Notes: a model not told the origin generated them from the sequence alone. 64,000 nt of DNA from an uncultured Fibrobacter sp. (GCA_900313675.1 OMSO01000003.1:1-64000), one strand, 5' to 3'. Numbered from the stretch's first letter, positions 35,625 through 44,475 are shown. A program made the numbers and translations.

Positions 35625-36434
35625 TTATTTCTTAGAGCGATGGCTGTTCTTGATCCATTCGGTCTTGTGGACTTCGGGGATATCGTCCAGCAGGCGGAGC
35701 GTATGCGGTTCAGTGGTGTTGTCCAGCACTTCTGCAGGCGTTCCCTGGTTCACAATCTTTCCGTCGTGCATGATGAAGATACGGTCAGACACGTAGTTGG
35801 CAAGGCCGATATCGTGAGTCACGAACACCACGGTCATCTTCAGCTCGTCTTTCAACTTGCGGAGATAATCCAGGATGTTGGCGCGCACGCAGGCGTCCAC
35901 CATGGAGGTGGCTTCGTCGGCAATCAGCACCTTCGGGCGGAGCGCGAAGATACGGGCCAAAAGCATACGCTGCATCTGACCGCCCGAAAGTTCGAAGGGG
36001 TACTTGCCTTCGATATCGGAGGGCTTCACGTTCACGGCCATCAGGCCTTCGTCCACACGGCGGCGGACTTCTTCCTTGGAGGGCTTGTTCTTGAGCACGT
36101 TCAGTGCGTCTTCCAGCTGGCTACGGATAGTAAAGAACTGGTTGAAGCATCCGAACGGGTCCTGGAATACGAACTGAACCTCGTTCCAGTGGTCCTTCAA
36201 GTTCTTGATCTTGTGATCCCTGTAGAGGAACTGGCCGCGGGTGGGTTCGTAGAGGCCGAGCATAATTTTTGCCAGCACGGACTTGCCGCAACCGGAGCCG
36301 CCCACGATGGAGATGAATTCTTCGTCATAGATATCGAAGGAAACATCCTTCACGGCGGTCTTCAGGGTCTTGCCCGCGCCAAAGTCCTTGCTAATGCGCT
36401 TGGCAGAAAATACAACAGGCTTATCACTCAGCAT
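35625..36434 (-). CDS. Opp/Dpp-type ABC importer ATPase (OppF/DppF-like)
   Basis: 269 residues. Walker A GGSGCGKSV (Val after the Lys instead of Ser/Thr is an oddity), Q-loop FVFQDPFGCFN, signature LSGGQMQRMLLARIF and Walker B VLIADEATSMVD. The ABC signatures and layout fit OppF/DppF, but it lacks the C-terminal Fe-S/oligopeptide extension usual in longer members. The start overlaps the OppD-like gene by 11 bases. Last gene of a five-gene importer operon. Confidence 0.92.
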   Translation of the reverse strand: MLSDKPVVFSAKRISKDFGAGKTLKTAVKDVSFDIYDEEFISIVGGSGCGKSVLAKIMLGLYEPTRGQFLYRDHKIKNLKDHWNEVQFVFQDPFGCFNQFFTIRSQLEDALNVLKNKPSKEEVRRRVDEGLMAVNVKPSDIEGKYPFELSGGQMQRMLLARIFALRPKVLIADEATSMVDACVRANILDYLRKLKDELKMTVVFVTHDIGLANYVSDRIFIMHDGKIVNQGTPAEVLDNTTEPHTLRLLDDIPEVHKTEWIKNSHRSKK

Positions 36435-37425
36435 AATCGCACCTCACATCACGACCACCGACAACGCGGAGGTTCTGGGTATTCTTCTTGCAGTCGGGGC
36501 ATGCCTTTTTGCAACGGTCGGCAAAGCGGCAACCCGTAATCTTGTTACGCAGGCTCGGAGGTGCGCCTTCGATTGCCACCGGGTGGCGGTGACGCTGGCT
36601 GGCCTCGGTACTGAGCATGGCACCCATAAGAGCCTGGGTGTAGGGGTGACGGGGATCCTTCACCACCTGTTCTGCAGTGCCCTTTTCCACGAATTCGCCC
36701 GCGTACATGATGGCGATATTGTCGGCCACGTGGTACAGCAGCGGAAGTTCGTGGGTAATGAAAATCATGGTGCTGAAGATGCCCTTGTCCAGAAGGTCAA
36801 AGATCAACTTGATCACTTCTTTCTGGGTAGAAACGTCCAGGGCGGAAGTGGGTTCGTCGGCAATCACCATCTGGGGGTTCAAAAGCGTAGAGATACCGAT
36901 CACGGAACGCTGGCGTTCACCGGCGGTAAGCTGGATGGGGTAAGAATCCAGCACGCGCTTGGTGTCCATGCCAAACAGGTCGAAGCGCTCGCAAAGGCGG
37001 TCATAGACTTCCTTCTTGTCCAGGTGCTTGCCGGGCTGCTGGTGGGCGCCAATCACGTCGGCGGCGATATCCTTGATTTTGCGGACCGGGTTCAGGGCGT
37101 TAAAAGCGCCCTGGGGAATCATGGAAACCTTCTGGGCGAGCACGTTCTTGCGAACATCCTCGATAGAGCGGTTCATCAAAGATTCCATCTTGTCGCCGCT
37201 CTTTACGCGCACGTCACCGTCGCCTTCGGGATAGAGAGGCGGGATGCACATGCCCATAAGGCCGGACACCAAAGTGGACTTACCGCAGCCGGATTCACCG
37301 GCGATACCCAGGATTTCACCCTGCTTCATGGAGAAGCTCACATTGGTCACCGCGTGGGTCTTGTCGCCAAAGCGGCCCAGGTAGTAGAGGCTCAGGTTTT
37401 CGACTTCAAATACATTTTCAGACAT
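36424..37425 (-). CDS. Opp/Dpp-type ABC importer ATPase (OppD/DppD-like)
   Basis: 333 residues. Walker A GESGCGKST, Q-loop MIPQGAFNAL, signature LTAGERQRSVIGIS and Walker B VIADEPTSALD. The C-terminal oligo-HPY extension (HPYTQALMGAML) with Cys-rich residues (CRFADRCKKACPDC) is the usual OppD/DppD metal-binding tail. The signature reads LTAGE where LSGGQ is usual. Cytosolic, energising uptake with the DppF-like partner. Confidence 0.94.
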   Translation of the reverse strand: MSENVFEVENLSLYYLGRFGDKTHAVTNVSFSMKQGEILGIAGESGCGKSTLVSGLMGMCIPPLYPEGDGDVRVKSGDKMESLMNRSIEDVRKNVLAQKVSMIPQGAFNALNPVRKIKDIAADVIGAHQQPGKHLDKKEVYDRLCERFDLFGMDTKRVLDSYPIQLTAGERQRSVIGISTLLNPQMVIADEPTSALDVSTQKEVIKLIFDLLDKGIFSTMIFITHELPLLYHVADNIAIMYAGEFVEKGTAEQVVKDPRHPYTQALMGAMLSTEASQRHRHPVAIEGAPPSLRNKITGCRFADRCKKACPDCKKNTQNLRVVGGRDVRCDYAE

Positions 37426-37437
37426 TTTCTAAACCTC

Positions 37438-38283
37438 CTACTTGCGAAGACGCGGGTTAAAGACGCCTTCCATGGAAGTATTGATCAGGAACAGCGCAAA
37501 CACCGTCAGGGTAATGATGATGGTGGCGGGCAAGAAGGCGATCCAGATGCCGTCGGAAAGGGCACCGTTGTCCTTCGCCTGGTTCAAGATGATACCCAGA
37601 GAAGTGGAATCCAGAGGACCAAGGCCGATCATGGAGATGGAGGCTTCGGAAAGGATGCCGGAGGACACCTGCATGATGAACACCATGAACACGTAAGAAA
37701 GCAGGTACGGAAGCACATGCTTGATAACGATCGTGAGCGTAGACGCTCCGTTAATCTTTGCAAGGGAGATATGGTCACGGCTGCGCAGCGAAGAAGCCTG
37801 GGCACGCACCGCACGGGCAGACCAGCTCCAAGCCGTAAGGCCGATGATAAGACCAATCAGCGTCAAAGAACGACCGTCCTTAACAGCAGAGCTGATAAGC
37901 ACGAGAATCACGAACTGCGGAATCACGATGAAGATGTTGGTGAGCATGTTCAACACTTCGTCGATCCATCCGCCGCGGAAACCGCCAAAGAGGCCGATAA
38001 GCACACCGATGGTGGTAGCGATGATGCCCGCCACAAGACCCACATAGAGGGAGCTGCGGAGGCCTTCGATCAAGAGAGACACGTAGTCACGGCCCAGGTG
38101 GTCGGTACCCAGCAGGTGATCGCCGCTGGAGCCCGCATAGGGGCCAGCCACGATGTCACGAGCGTTGATGTCCACATGGTAGAACACGGGGCCAAACAGC
38201 GCAATCAACAGGGTAATAATGAAAATCGAGATACCGATGACAAACATCGGGGACTTGAGAAGGTTTCTTATTAGTTTTCCCAT
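37438..38283 (-). CDS. Opp/Dpp-type ABC importer permease (OppC/DppC-like)
   Basis: 281 residues and about six membrane helices. Typical DppC features: an N-terminal helix (MFVIGISIFIITLLIALFGP), HLLGTDHLGRDYVS and the cytoplasmic EAA-like loop (KINGASTLTIVIKHVLP). It starts three bases after the DppB-like gene stops. Confidence 0.94.
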   Translation of the reverse strand: MGKLIRNLLKSPMFVIGISIFIITLLIALFGPVFYHVDINARDIVAGPYAGSSGDHLLGTDHLGRDYVSLLIEGLRSSLYVGLVAGIIATTIGVLIGLFGGFRGGWIDEVLNMLTNIFIVIPQFVILVLISSAVKDGRSLTLIGLIIGLTAWSWSARAVRAQASSLRSRDHISLAKINGASTLTIVIKHVLPYLLSYVFMVFIMQVSSGILSEASISMIGLGPLDSTSLGIILNQAKDNGALSDGIWIAFLPATIIITLTVFALFLINTSMEGVFNPRLRK

Positions 38284-38285
38284 GA

Positions 38286-39671
38286 TTACTTACCTCCCAT
38301 CTGGAGACCGGCCTTGACACGGGGGTCAAACACCGCAATCAAAACGTCAACGGCAAAGTTAGCCACGAGCACGCAGGTCGAAATCATCAAGGTACAACCC
38401 TGAATGGTCGCGTAGTCGTTCTGCTGGATAGCGGTAAGCATCGCCATACCGAGACCCGGGTAAGAGAAGATCATTTCGGTAATGAGGGCGCCGCCCACCA
38501 TGGTACCGAGGCTCTGGGCAAGGCCGGTGAGCTGCGGGAGCATGGCGTTACGGAACACGTAGCTGATAATCTTGCCTTCGCGAAGTCCAAGCCACTTGGC
38601 GTACTTCATATAGTCGGTACCCAGTTCGTAGATGGACATGGAACGCATACCCGTTGCCTGACCAGAAAGCAGGATCGGGAACACCGAGAAGAAGGGCAGA
38701 ATGTAGTACCAGCCCACACTCTTGATGCAACCCCAGGAGAAGCTCAGCTCCGTAATGTCGGGGCTGTAGGCGCCCATGGCTGGGAACCAGCCGAGAGTGA
38801 TGGAGAAGAGCGCCACCAGAAGCATACCGAACACGAAGAAGGGAATGCCGTTTAAGAACATGGCGCAGGGGAAGAACACCTTGTCGAAGATGCCGCGCTT
38901 GTAGGCAGCGAAGGCACCCAGCAGGTTACCGATAATCCAGCCGAGGATAATGGTGGGAGCCTGGATAAGGAGCGTCCAAGGAACGGATTCCTTGATGATG
39001 TCCACCACCGGCTTCGGGTACTGGCTGTAAGAGATACCAAGGTCACCCTTGAACACGTTCTTGATGTAGACCAGGAACTGGGAGAATCCAGAAGCAAGGC
39101 GGGGGTCGGCCTTCTTGACCACTTCGTCCACCATGACGGTGTCCTGGCGTTCGGCCTGGTACTGTTCCATCACCGGAACCTGTTCCACCTTGGCCACCTT
39201 CTTCTTGGTCTTCGGGTCCTTTTCCATCACAGGCTTACCCTTTTCGTCGAGCACCGGCTTTTCTTCGAACACCGGGTTACCCTCGGCGTCCACCACCTGG
39301 CGCTCCAGCATCTTGGGCGTGCCGTCTTCGTTCACTTCCTTGACGGTCTTCAGCACAGGGGCGCCGTTTTCGTCCAACTTTGCCACCTTGATGGTCTTCA
39401 TCTGGCCGTTGGCATCCACCTCGGGGTCGTAGATCACGTTACCCTGGTCGTCCAGTTCGGCCATACCGAAAGCCTTGAGCAGGCCTTCTTTCTTGAGCTT
39501 GGCTTCTTCGGGCGAAAGACCCTGTGCGGCCTTACCCATAATGATGTCCACAGGGTTGTTCTCACCCATACGGGGCAACGTAAAGTTAATCGCCACGGCG
39601 ACAACAAACGTCAAGAGATACCAGAATCCCTTCTGCAGGACATAGCGCAACATTGGATATTGTTTAAGCAT
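38286..39671 (-). CDS. Opp/Dpp-type ABC importer permease (OppB/DppB-like) with long insert
   Basis: 461 residues against a normal 305-340. The N-terminal helix and NFTLPRMGENNPVDIIMGKAA are standard DppB, as are FLVYIKNVFKGDLGISYSQY and the C-terminal permease helices with the EAA loop (RNAMLPQLTGLAQSLG). Between them, residues ~78-190 are a charged, repetitive insert made of units such as VLDEKGKPVMEKDP, VVDAEGNPVFEEKP and LDENGAPVLKT. By topology the insert lies on the periplasmic side, where it could contact the binding protein. The reading frame is intact, so this is not a frameshift artefact. Confidence 0.9.
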   Translation of the reverse strand: MLKQYPMLRYVLQKGFWYLLTFVVAVAINFTLPRMGENNPVDIIMGKAAQGLSPEEAKLKKEGLLKAFGMAELDDQGNVIYDPEVDANGQMKTIKVAKLDENGAPVLKTVKEVNEDGTPKMLERQVVDAEGNPVFEEKPVLDEKGKPVMEKDPKTKKKVAKVEQVPVMEQYQAERQDTVMVDEVVKKADPRLASGFSQFLVYIKNVFKGDLGISYSQYPKPVVDIIKESVPWTLLIQAPTIILGWIIGNLLGAFAAYKRGIFDKVFFPCAMFLNGIPFFVFGMLLVALFSITLGWFPAMGAYSPDITELSFSWGCIKSVGWYYILPFFSVFPILLSGQATGMRSMSIYELGTDYMKYAKWLGLREGKIISYVFRNAMLPQLTGLAQSLGTMVGGALITEMIFSYPGLGMAMLTAIQQNDYATIQGCTLMISTCVLVANFAVDVLIAVFDPRVKAGLQMGGK

Positions 39672-39682
39672 TTGTCGTCCTT

Positions 39683-41515
39683 TTATTTAGCAAGCTTGAG
39701 GTTCCAAAGAATCTTGGTGCCGGAGGCAATCCACGGGAGCTGCGGCGGAGCGTAGGGGTTTTCGGCAGTGGGCCAGTTGGTCCATACGCGGTCGCTGAAT
39801 TCGTAGAACTGTTCGGGCAGGTAAACCAGCGGAATGGAGGGCTGGTCTTCCATGAAAATCTTGTTGAGTTCGCGGTAAGCCTTCGCGATTTCTTCGGGGT
39901 CGTTCATCAGGGGGATCGCCGACAGGAGCTGGTCCACTTCGGGGCGGAACTCAGGAGTGCCCGGCTGGTTGTAACGGCCGATGTTGGTACCGGCCCAGGC
40001 GCCAAGAGGCTGCCAGTCGCGGCTGGACATAACTTCGTTGAAACGGCTCCACGGCAGAGACGGGGACACGTCGGCAGAGGGCTTGTCCATGAGCAGGTCA
40101 AAGTTACCCGTACCCTTGGCAGGCCAGTACTGACCGCCATCTACAAAGCCTTCACGCACGTCGATACCGGCCTTACGCATGCCTTCTACGGCGATGGTCA
40201 CCATGGCTTCCCAGTCGGTCCAACCGGCAGGGCTCGTGATGAACAGCGTGGGGAGCTTTTCTCCCTTGGCGTTTTCCATGTGGTCAAGAGTTCCGTCGCT
40301 CTTCCATACAGACTTGAAGCCCGCTTCGGAAAGCATCTGCTTCACCGTGTTCAAACGTTCGTTCTCGTCGGTAATGGCGAGGTTCACGCCGTACTTCTGG
40401 GCGTCTTCGTCATTGATGTACTTACCTTCAAGACCGGTAGGCATAATCAGGCCCGGCTTCAGGGTAGAGGTGTAGTTGGAAACGGCGAACTGGCGGATAG
40501 CGGTGTAGTCGATAGCCGTTGCCAGAGCCCTACGGAAACGCTTGTCGTTGAGCGGTTCCTTCATGGTGTTGATCATGAGCATGGGCATGGCGCCAGGTGC
40601 AAAGTAAGGCGGTTCGTTGAACCAGGTATGCACGCCGCGCTTGCGCCAAATGCGGGTCACGAAGCTCATAGAAGCATCGAGGTTACCCGTGGTGAGAGCG
40701 ATGGTGTTAGCATCGTTGCTCTTGTAAATGGGGTGAACCACGTACTTAGGAGCGGGGAGCTTGCCGTCGTGGAGGGCGGCATTGCCCCAGTAGTCGTCAC
40801 GACGCTGCAAGATAATCTTGTTGGGGTCGGCGGACATGATATTGTAGGGGCCAGAAACCACCGGGTTCTTGTCCATGGTGAGTTTCTTGACTTCGTCGAG
40901 ACCCTTTTCGGCAATCAGTGGCTCGAACACGTGGGCCGGAGCGATACGGATTGCCTGAAGCAGGTCGCGCACAGACAGCGGGTTGTTCCTCTGGGCCTTG
41001 TTCACGATAAAGGCCAGACGTTCGCCAATCATCTTGCGTTCGGCGGTGGAGTCCTCGGATGCCGGTTCGGCGTAAAGGGTGTCCACATGAATGTCGGAAA
41101 TCTGTTCGGAGGTGTTGATAGATCCCTTGGTGAAAATGAACTTCACGTCGTTGGAGTTCACCTGCACACCGTCGCTCCACTTGGCAGCGGGGTTCAGGGT
41201 AACCACGATGCTGTCGTTATTGGAGAGGTCTTCGTCCAGGTGTCCCAGAAGGTCCTCGATCTGGCCGTTCAAGGTGTTATAGGTAATAAGCGGTTCGTAA
41301 ACCAGGTTAAAACGACCACCCACGGGCCAGGCAGCCATCCAGCTTTCGGCAAGGGGGTTGAATGTCGCGGGAGCGCCCCATTGCTGACCGGACAGGTAGA
41401 GCGTCTCCTGGCGGGGAAGCGCACCTTCGACCTGGTCGCTTCCGCAGCCCGAAAAGACGATACCACTTGCCGAGAGAGCCAAAAGCATCTTGGCAGTAGA
41501 TTTCATAGCAATCAT
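39683..41515 (-). CDS. family 5 extracellular solute-binding lipoprotein of Opp/Dpp-type importer
   Basis: 610 residues. The ATG at 41515 has GAGGA close upstream; a second ATG three codons in would also work. The lipoprotein signal ends at VFSGC. SBP family 5 features: WGAPATFNPLAESW, LVYEPLITYN, AAKWSDGVQVNSNDVKF, DKRFRRALATAIDYTAI and LNKIFMEDQPSIPLVYLPEQ. The opening resembles binding proteins that take up cello-oligosaccharides in Thermotoga as much as peptide-binding ones, so beta-glucan oligomers are a possible ligand in this cellulolytic organism (inference). First gene of the importer operon. Confidence 0.93.
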   Translation of the reverse strand: MIAMKSTAKMLLALSASGIVFSGCGSDQVEGALPRQETLYLSGQQWGAPATFNPLAESWMAAWPVGGRFNLVYEPLITYNTLNGQIEDLLGHLDEDLSNNDSIVVTLNPAAKWSDGVQVNSNDVKFIFTKGSINTSEQISDIHVDTLYAEPASEDSTAERKMIGERLAFIVNKAQRNNPLSVRDLLQAIRIAPAHVFEPLIAEKGLDEVKKLTMDKNPVVSGPYNIMSADPNKIILQRRDDYWGNAALHDGKLPAPKYVVHPIYKSNDANTIALTTGNLDASMSFVTRIWRKRGVHTWFNEPPYFAPGAMPMLMINTMKEPLNDKRFRRALATAIDYTAIRQFAVSNYTSTLKPGLIMPTGLEGKYINDEDAQKYGVNLAITDENERLNTVKQMLSEAGFKSVWKSDGTLDHMENAKGEKLPTLFITSPAGWTDWEAMVTIAVEGMRKAGIDVREGFVDGGQYWPAKGTGNFDLLMDKPSADVSPSLPWSRFNEVMSSRDWQPLGAWAGTNIGRYNQPGTPEFRPEVDQLLSAIPLMNDPEEIAKAYRELNKIFMEDQPSIPLVYLPEQFYEFSDRVWTNWPTAENPYAPPQLPWIASGTKILWNLKLAK

Positions 41516-41689
41516 TATATCCTCATTTTATATAGCCAAAAACGGCATCGATGAAAATCGTTTTTAATCTAGTTTATTTATGGCCAAAAATTCACGGCAA
41601 AAAAAATTTTTCTGTTTACAAGGCGTTGAGCATCGGGGCGTTGGGAAAGTTTGTTTAGGAATGTTTACAAAGCTTCTTCTGTTTTTTGC
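41516..41689. promoter_or_regulatory. divergent control region with repeated motifs
   Basis: Between the importer operon and eda. TGTTTACAA-GC occurs twice (about 41613 and 41662), and GGCCAAAAA/GCCAAAAA followed by CGGC twice (about 41537 and 41583). A TATATAAAATG stretch (41531-41541, minus strand) may be the importer promoter. These repeats could be operators. Confidence 0.35.
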
Positions 41690-41697
41690 TATTTTCC
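41690..41697 (+). promoter_or_regulatory. -7-like box TATTTTCC
   Basis: Ends four bases before the eda ATG at 41702; no Shine-Dalgarno. Confidence 0.4.
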
Positions 41698-41701
41698 TGC
41701 C

Positions 41702-42328
41702 ATGGATCTTCTCGAATTTCTAAAACCGATGCCGGTCGTGGGCATTCTCCGCGACATTCCCCAAGGAGCCGAAGAAGCCTGCGTAGAAACCGCCGCCAAG
41801 TGCGGACTCAAGGCCATCGAGGTCACCATGAACACCGCCGGTGCTACAAGCATTATCAAGAAGCTCAAGGATTGCGCCGGTTCCTATGGAATCTTGGTAG
41901 GGGCGGGCACGGTCCGTCACGAGAGCGACCTGGAAAAGGCCGTAAATGCCGGGGCAGAATTCATCGTGACCCCCAACACCCGCAAAGAAATTATCCGGCT
42001 TTCCAATACCGCAGGAATCCCCATCATTCCGGGGGCGCTATCCCCTACAGAAGTCCAGAAGGCCTACGACCTGGGCGCTGCCGCCGTGAAGGTTTTCCCG
42101 GTGAACTGCGTGGGCGGGCCCGATTACATCAAGGCCCTGCGAGGGCCCTTCCGTGATATTCCCTTGATGGCCTGTGGCGGCGTAAATCCGCAGAATGCCA
42201 AGGCCTACATGGAAGCGGGAGCAAACCTGGTTTCTTTCGGCGGGAGCATCTTTAATCCGACACTCATGTCAAGTGGCAACTGGGACGAAATAGAAATTCG
42301 CCTGACAGCACTGCTGCAGGCGATCTAA
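41702..42328 (+). CDS. eda: 2-keto-3-deoxy-6-phosphogluconate aldolase
   Basis: 208 residues from the ATG at 41702, the normal length for Eda, a class I aldolase that splits KDPG (and often 2-keto-4-hydroxyglutarate) into pyruvate and glyceraldehyde 3-phosphate. VVGILRD, the active-site Glu in AIEVTMNT, LVGAGTVRHE, FIVTPNT, the Schiff-base Lys in AVKVFPVN and MACGGVNPQNAKAYM are all present. No other Entner-Doudoroff or uronate gene is adjacent, but the epimerase and importer suggest sugar-acid handling elsewhere. The box four bases upstream suggests a leaderless message. Confidence 0.94.
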   Translation: MDLLEFLKPMPVVGILRDIPQGAEEACVETAAKCGLKAIEVTMNTAGATSIIKKLKDCAGSYGILVGAGTVRHESDLEKAVNAGAEFIVTPNTRKEIIRLSNTAGIPIIPGALSPTEVQKAYDLGAAAVKVFPVNCVGGPDYIKALRGPFRDIPLMACGGVNPQNAKAYMEAGANLVSFGGSIFNPTLMSSGNWDEIEIRLTALLQAI

Positions 42329-42360
42329 CAGATAGGTAATAATCTTTTAATGCATGCTGC

Positions 42361-43230
42361 CTACTTTCGAGCGGCGTGCATCTTCTTTTTGCACTCATAC
42401 ATGGAGGCGTCGGCGCTGTGGAGCATCTCGTCCATGTCCTTATAGACCTCGCCGGAATAGGCGATACCGTAGGCAAAGGAGACTTTCTGATCTACGATGG
42501 TGATGTCGCCCACCGCCTTCTGCATGCGTTCCGCACAAATTAACGCCCCCGCCTTGTCGGTATCGGGGCAAAGCACCATGAATTCGTCGCCACCCATGCG
42601 GAACAGCACATCGGATTCGCGAAGCAGATCCTTGCAGGCCTTGACCACGGCGCGGAGCAGCAGGTCCCCGGCCTGGTGACCGAATTTGTCATTGACCGTT
42701 TTGAGACCGTTCAGGTCAAAATAAACCATGGAGAAGTGCGTCCCATAACGCTTGCTGCGGGAGAACCATTCGCGCAGGGTGTAAATGGCGTGCCTGCGGT
42801 TGTAACTCTGGGTCAGGTCATCAGTGAGGGAAATGTCACGCAGGTACTTGAGGGTACGGCAAAGACGGATATGCACGTTGATACGGGCAAGCAAAATCTC
42901 GGTAGGCGAATGCTTGCACACAAAATCAGAAGCGCCGGCATGGAATCCCTTGGTAATGCTGTCGGAATCTTCCCTGCTGGTGAGGAATATGATGGGTAAA
43001 TCATCCAGGGCGTGCTTTTCTCGGATACGCAGGCACACCTCGTAGCCGTTTAGGCTAGGCATGTTAATGTCCAGGAGTACCAAATCGAAGGTTCCCTTTT
43101 CCAACAGGGCCAGTGCTTCTTCGCCGGAGGTTGCGGCCACCACCTTGTAACCCACCTGGGTCAAAAGTTCTCCGTTCTTTTCCAGGATTTCGGTGCTGTC
43201 GTCTACGATGAGAATCTTTTCTTCTTTCAT
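42361..43230 (-). CDS. response regulator with GGDEF diguanylate cyclase domain
   Basis: 289 residues. The receiver domain (1-120) has the acidic pocket VDDS, the phosphoacceptor Asp in LVLLDINMP (about 54) and conserved FLTSR and K (FVCKHSP). The GGDEF domain (~125-285) has an intact MGGDEFMVL active site and a canonical inhibitory site RESD five residues before it, so it should make cyclic di-GMP with feedback control. This is the PleD/WspR-like layout with a single receiver. It starts nine bases after the mqnA stop, behind GGGGGAG. No partner kinase is nearby. Confidence 0.94.
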   Translation of the reverse strand: MKEEKILIVDDSTEILEKNGELLTQVGYKVVAATSGEEALALLEKGTFDLVLLDINMPSLNGYEVCLRIREKHALDDLPIIFLTSREDSDSITKGFHAGASDFVCKHSPTEILLARINVHIRLCRTLKYLRDISLTDDLTQSYNRRHAIYTLREWFSRSKRYGTHFSMVYFDLNGLKTVNDKFGHQAGDLLLRAVVKACKDLLRESDVLFRMGGDEFMVLCPDTDKAGALICAERMQKAVGDITIVDQKVSFAYGIAYSGEVYKDMDEMLHSADASMYECKKKMHAARK

Positions 43231-43239
43231 ATACTCCCC

Positions 43240-44058
43240 CTATAAAAATTCCAAGGTTGGAGCCTTTTCGATTAGGCCAAGCTTTGCGGCATATCCAAAA
43301 AAACACTCCAAGGATTTTTTTCGTTCGTCTGTAAAATGATAATCTATAATTTTATAGTAATCAAGTAGCGACTTCTTGTCCAGATTCACGGGAAATCTTG
43401 AAATCCAGCGGTCTAGGGCGGCTGCGGGGTCGGCACGGAAGGCCTCAACGCTTTTTTCCGTTTCTTGTAGATATTGCTCCAGAACGGGCCGAAGCTCCGG
43501 CTTTAAAGCCGACTTCTCGATAATCCACGCCCCAAATACAAAAGGCATGCCCTGCCAGTCCTGCCACAAAGTTCCCAAATCGCAACTGAAGGGGAATCGA
43601 CCGCGTTCCGCTTCTTCTAGAGCCAAGTCCCCGATAAGCAGACAGGCATCGTCGGTGGCTTCGGCGGCAAGACCGGCGGTATATTCGGTGCGCACCCGGA
43701 AACGTTCCGAAAGCAGAATCTTCAGCAGGGCCACCGAGGTCTGGCTCTGGGAGGTAAGCCGCACCGTCTTGCCGTCAAGGTCTTCGATGGGGAACCTGGA
43801 AAAGAGCTTTACGGAACGGACCTCGAAGGAGCAAGAGGTACAAAGCCTGGGCGACAAGACAAAGGCGCCCGGTTTCTGGGCAAAAGTAATCGAAGAGGCT
43901 GGGGACAAATGAATCGCGCCCTCCCTAAGCCCTCTGCTGTGCTTGCTGGGCGGACCGTCCACAAAACGCACACGGGGGAATTCCTGCTCACGACCCAAAA
44001 AGCCGTGAAAGAACGGCGCACAGACCAAAAAAGGAATTCGACCCACCAATAAATCCAT
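43240..44058 (-). CDS. mqnA: MqnA-like chorismate dehydratase (futalosine menaquinone pathway)
   Basis: 272 residues of the MqnA/MqnD periplasmic-binding-like fold, with VGRIPFLVCAPFFHGF, HLSPASSITFA, LCTSCSFEVRSVKLFS, LTSQSQTSVALLKILL and TDDACLLIGDLALEE. MqnA removes water from chorismate to give 3-enolpyruvylbenzoate, the first step of menaquinone synthesis by the futalosine route. Assignment to MqnA rather than MqnD rests on the SPASSI and TSxxLLKILL patterns. The protein is cytosolic. A TAATTTTT box lies four bases before the ATG. Confidence 0.85.
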   Translation of the reverse strand: MDLLVGRIPFLVCAPFFHGFLGREQEFPRVRFVDGPPSKHSRGLREGAIHLSPASSITFAQKPGAFVLSPRLCTSCSFEVRSVKLFSRFPIEDLDGKTVRLTSQSQTSVALLKILLSERFRVRTEYTAGLAAEATDDACLLIGDLALEEAERGRFPFSCDLGTLWQDWQGMPFVFGAWIIEKSALKPELRPVLEQYLQETEKSVEAFRADPAAALDRWISRFPVNLDKKSLLDYYKIIDYHFTDERKKSLECFFGYAAKLGLIEKAPTLEFL

Positions 44059-44062
44059 GGAA

Positions 44063-44070
44063 AAAAATTA
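44063..44070 (-). promoter_or_regulatory. -7-like box TAATTTTT
   Basis: Ends four bases before the mqnA ATG at 44058. Confidence 0.4.
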
Positions 44071-44141
44071 ACTTTTGGCGGTGGCGTTTTGTAGGCCGCA
44101 AAACAATTAACCGAAAAATAAAAGATATTGGCTAAGGAATA

Positions 44142-44432
44142 ATGGCTGTATTTCACGTGAAAAAGACGTCCCTGGGCGAAGACAAGACCAGTCTCGTGTT
44201 CAAGGGCAAGATTATCGAAGGGCCCATCAGCAAGGGCATGACCATGGAAATCCCCGTTACGGGCGAAACCGTGATCAAGATGAAGATTTACGATGTGGTC
44301 CAGTTCGACAAGCAGAAGGACGAAGACAAGAAGGTGGGACTGGTGGTTGACTTTTACAACCTGCCCGACGACCTGGAAGTGGTCCAGGACCTGAACATCG
44401 CCGACGAAGACCTGAACATCGTCAACGAATAA
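44142..44432 (+). CDS. small beta-rich protein of unknown function
   Basis: 96 residues, family not recognised. AAGGA lies before the ATG. FKGKIIEGPISKGMTMEIPV resembles the beta-barrel domain II of translation GTPases, and the predicted content is mostly strands with an acidic C-terminus (DEDLNIVNE). No membrane segment or signal. It is 43 bases upstream of the intracellular GH5 gene and may share its transcript. Confidence 0.7.
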   Translation: MAVFHVKKTSLGEDKTSLVFKGKIIEGPISKGMTMEIPVTGETVIKMKIYDVVQFDKQKDEDKKVGLVVDFYNLPDDLEVVQDLNIADEDLNIVNE

Positions 44433-44475
44433 CTTTACGCCGTCAATTCCGGCGGCATAACCAACAGAGCAAAAG

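Noticed and set aside
36370-38274. 634-codon open frame antisense to the OppD- and OppC-like genes
   Set aside because: It covers three clearly coding genes on the opposite strand and its translation is His/Gly-rich with no domain.
41651-41701. Extended N-terminus of eda from an upstream TTG
   Set aside because: The 17 extra residues match nothing in the family and include the promoter-like box; the ATG at 41702 gives the standard start.
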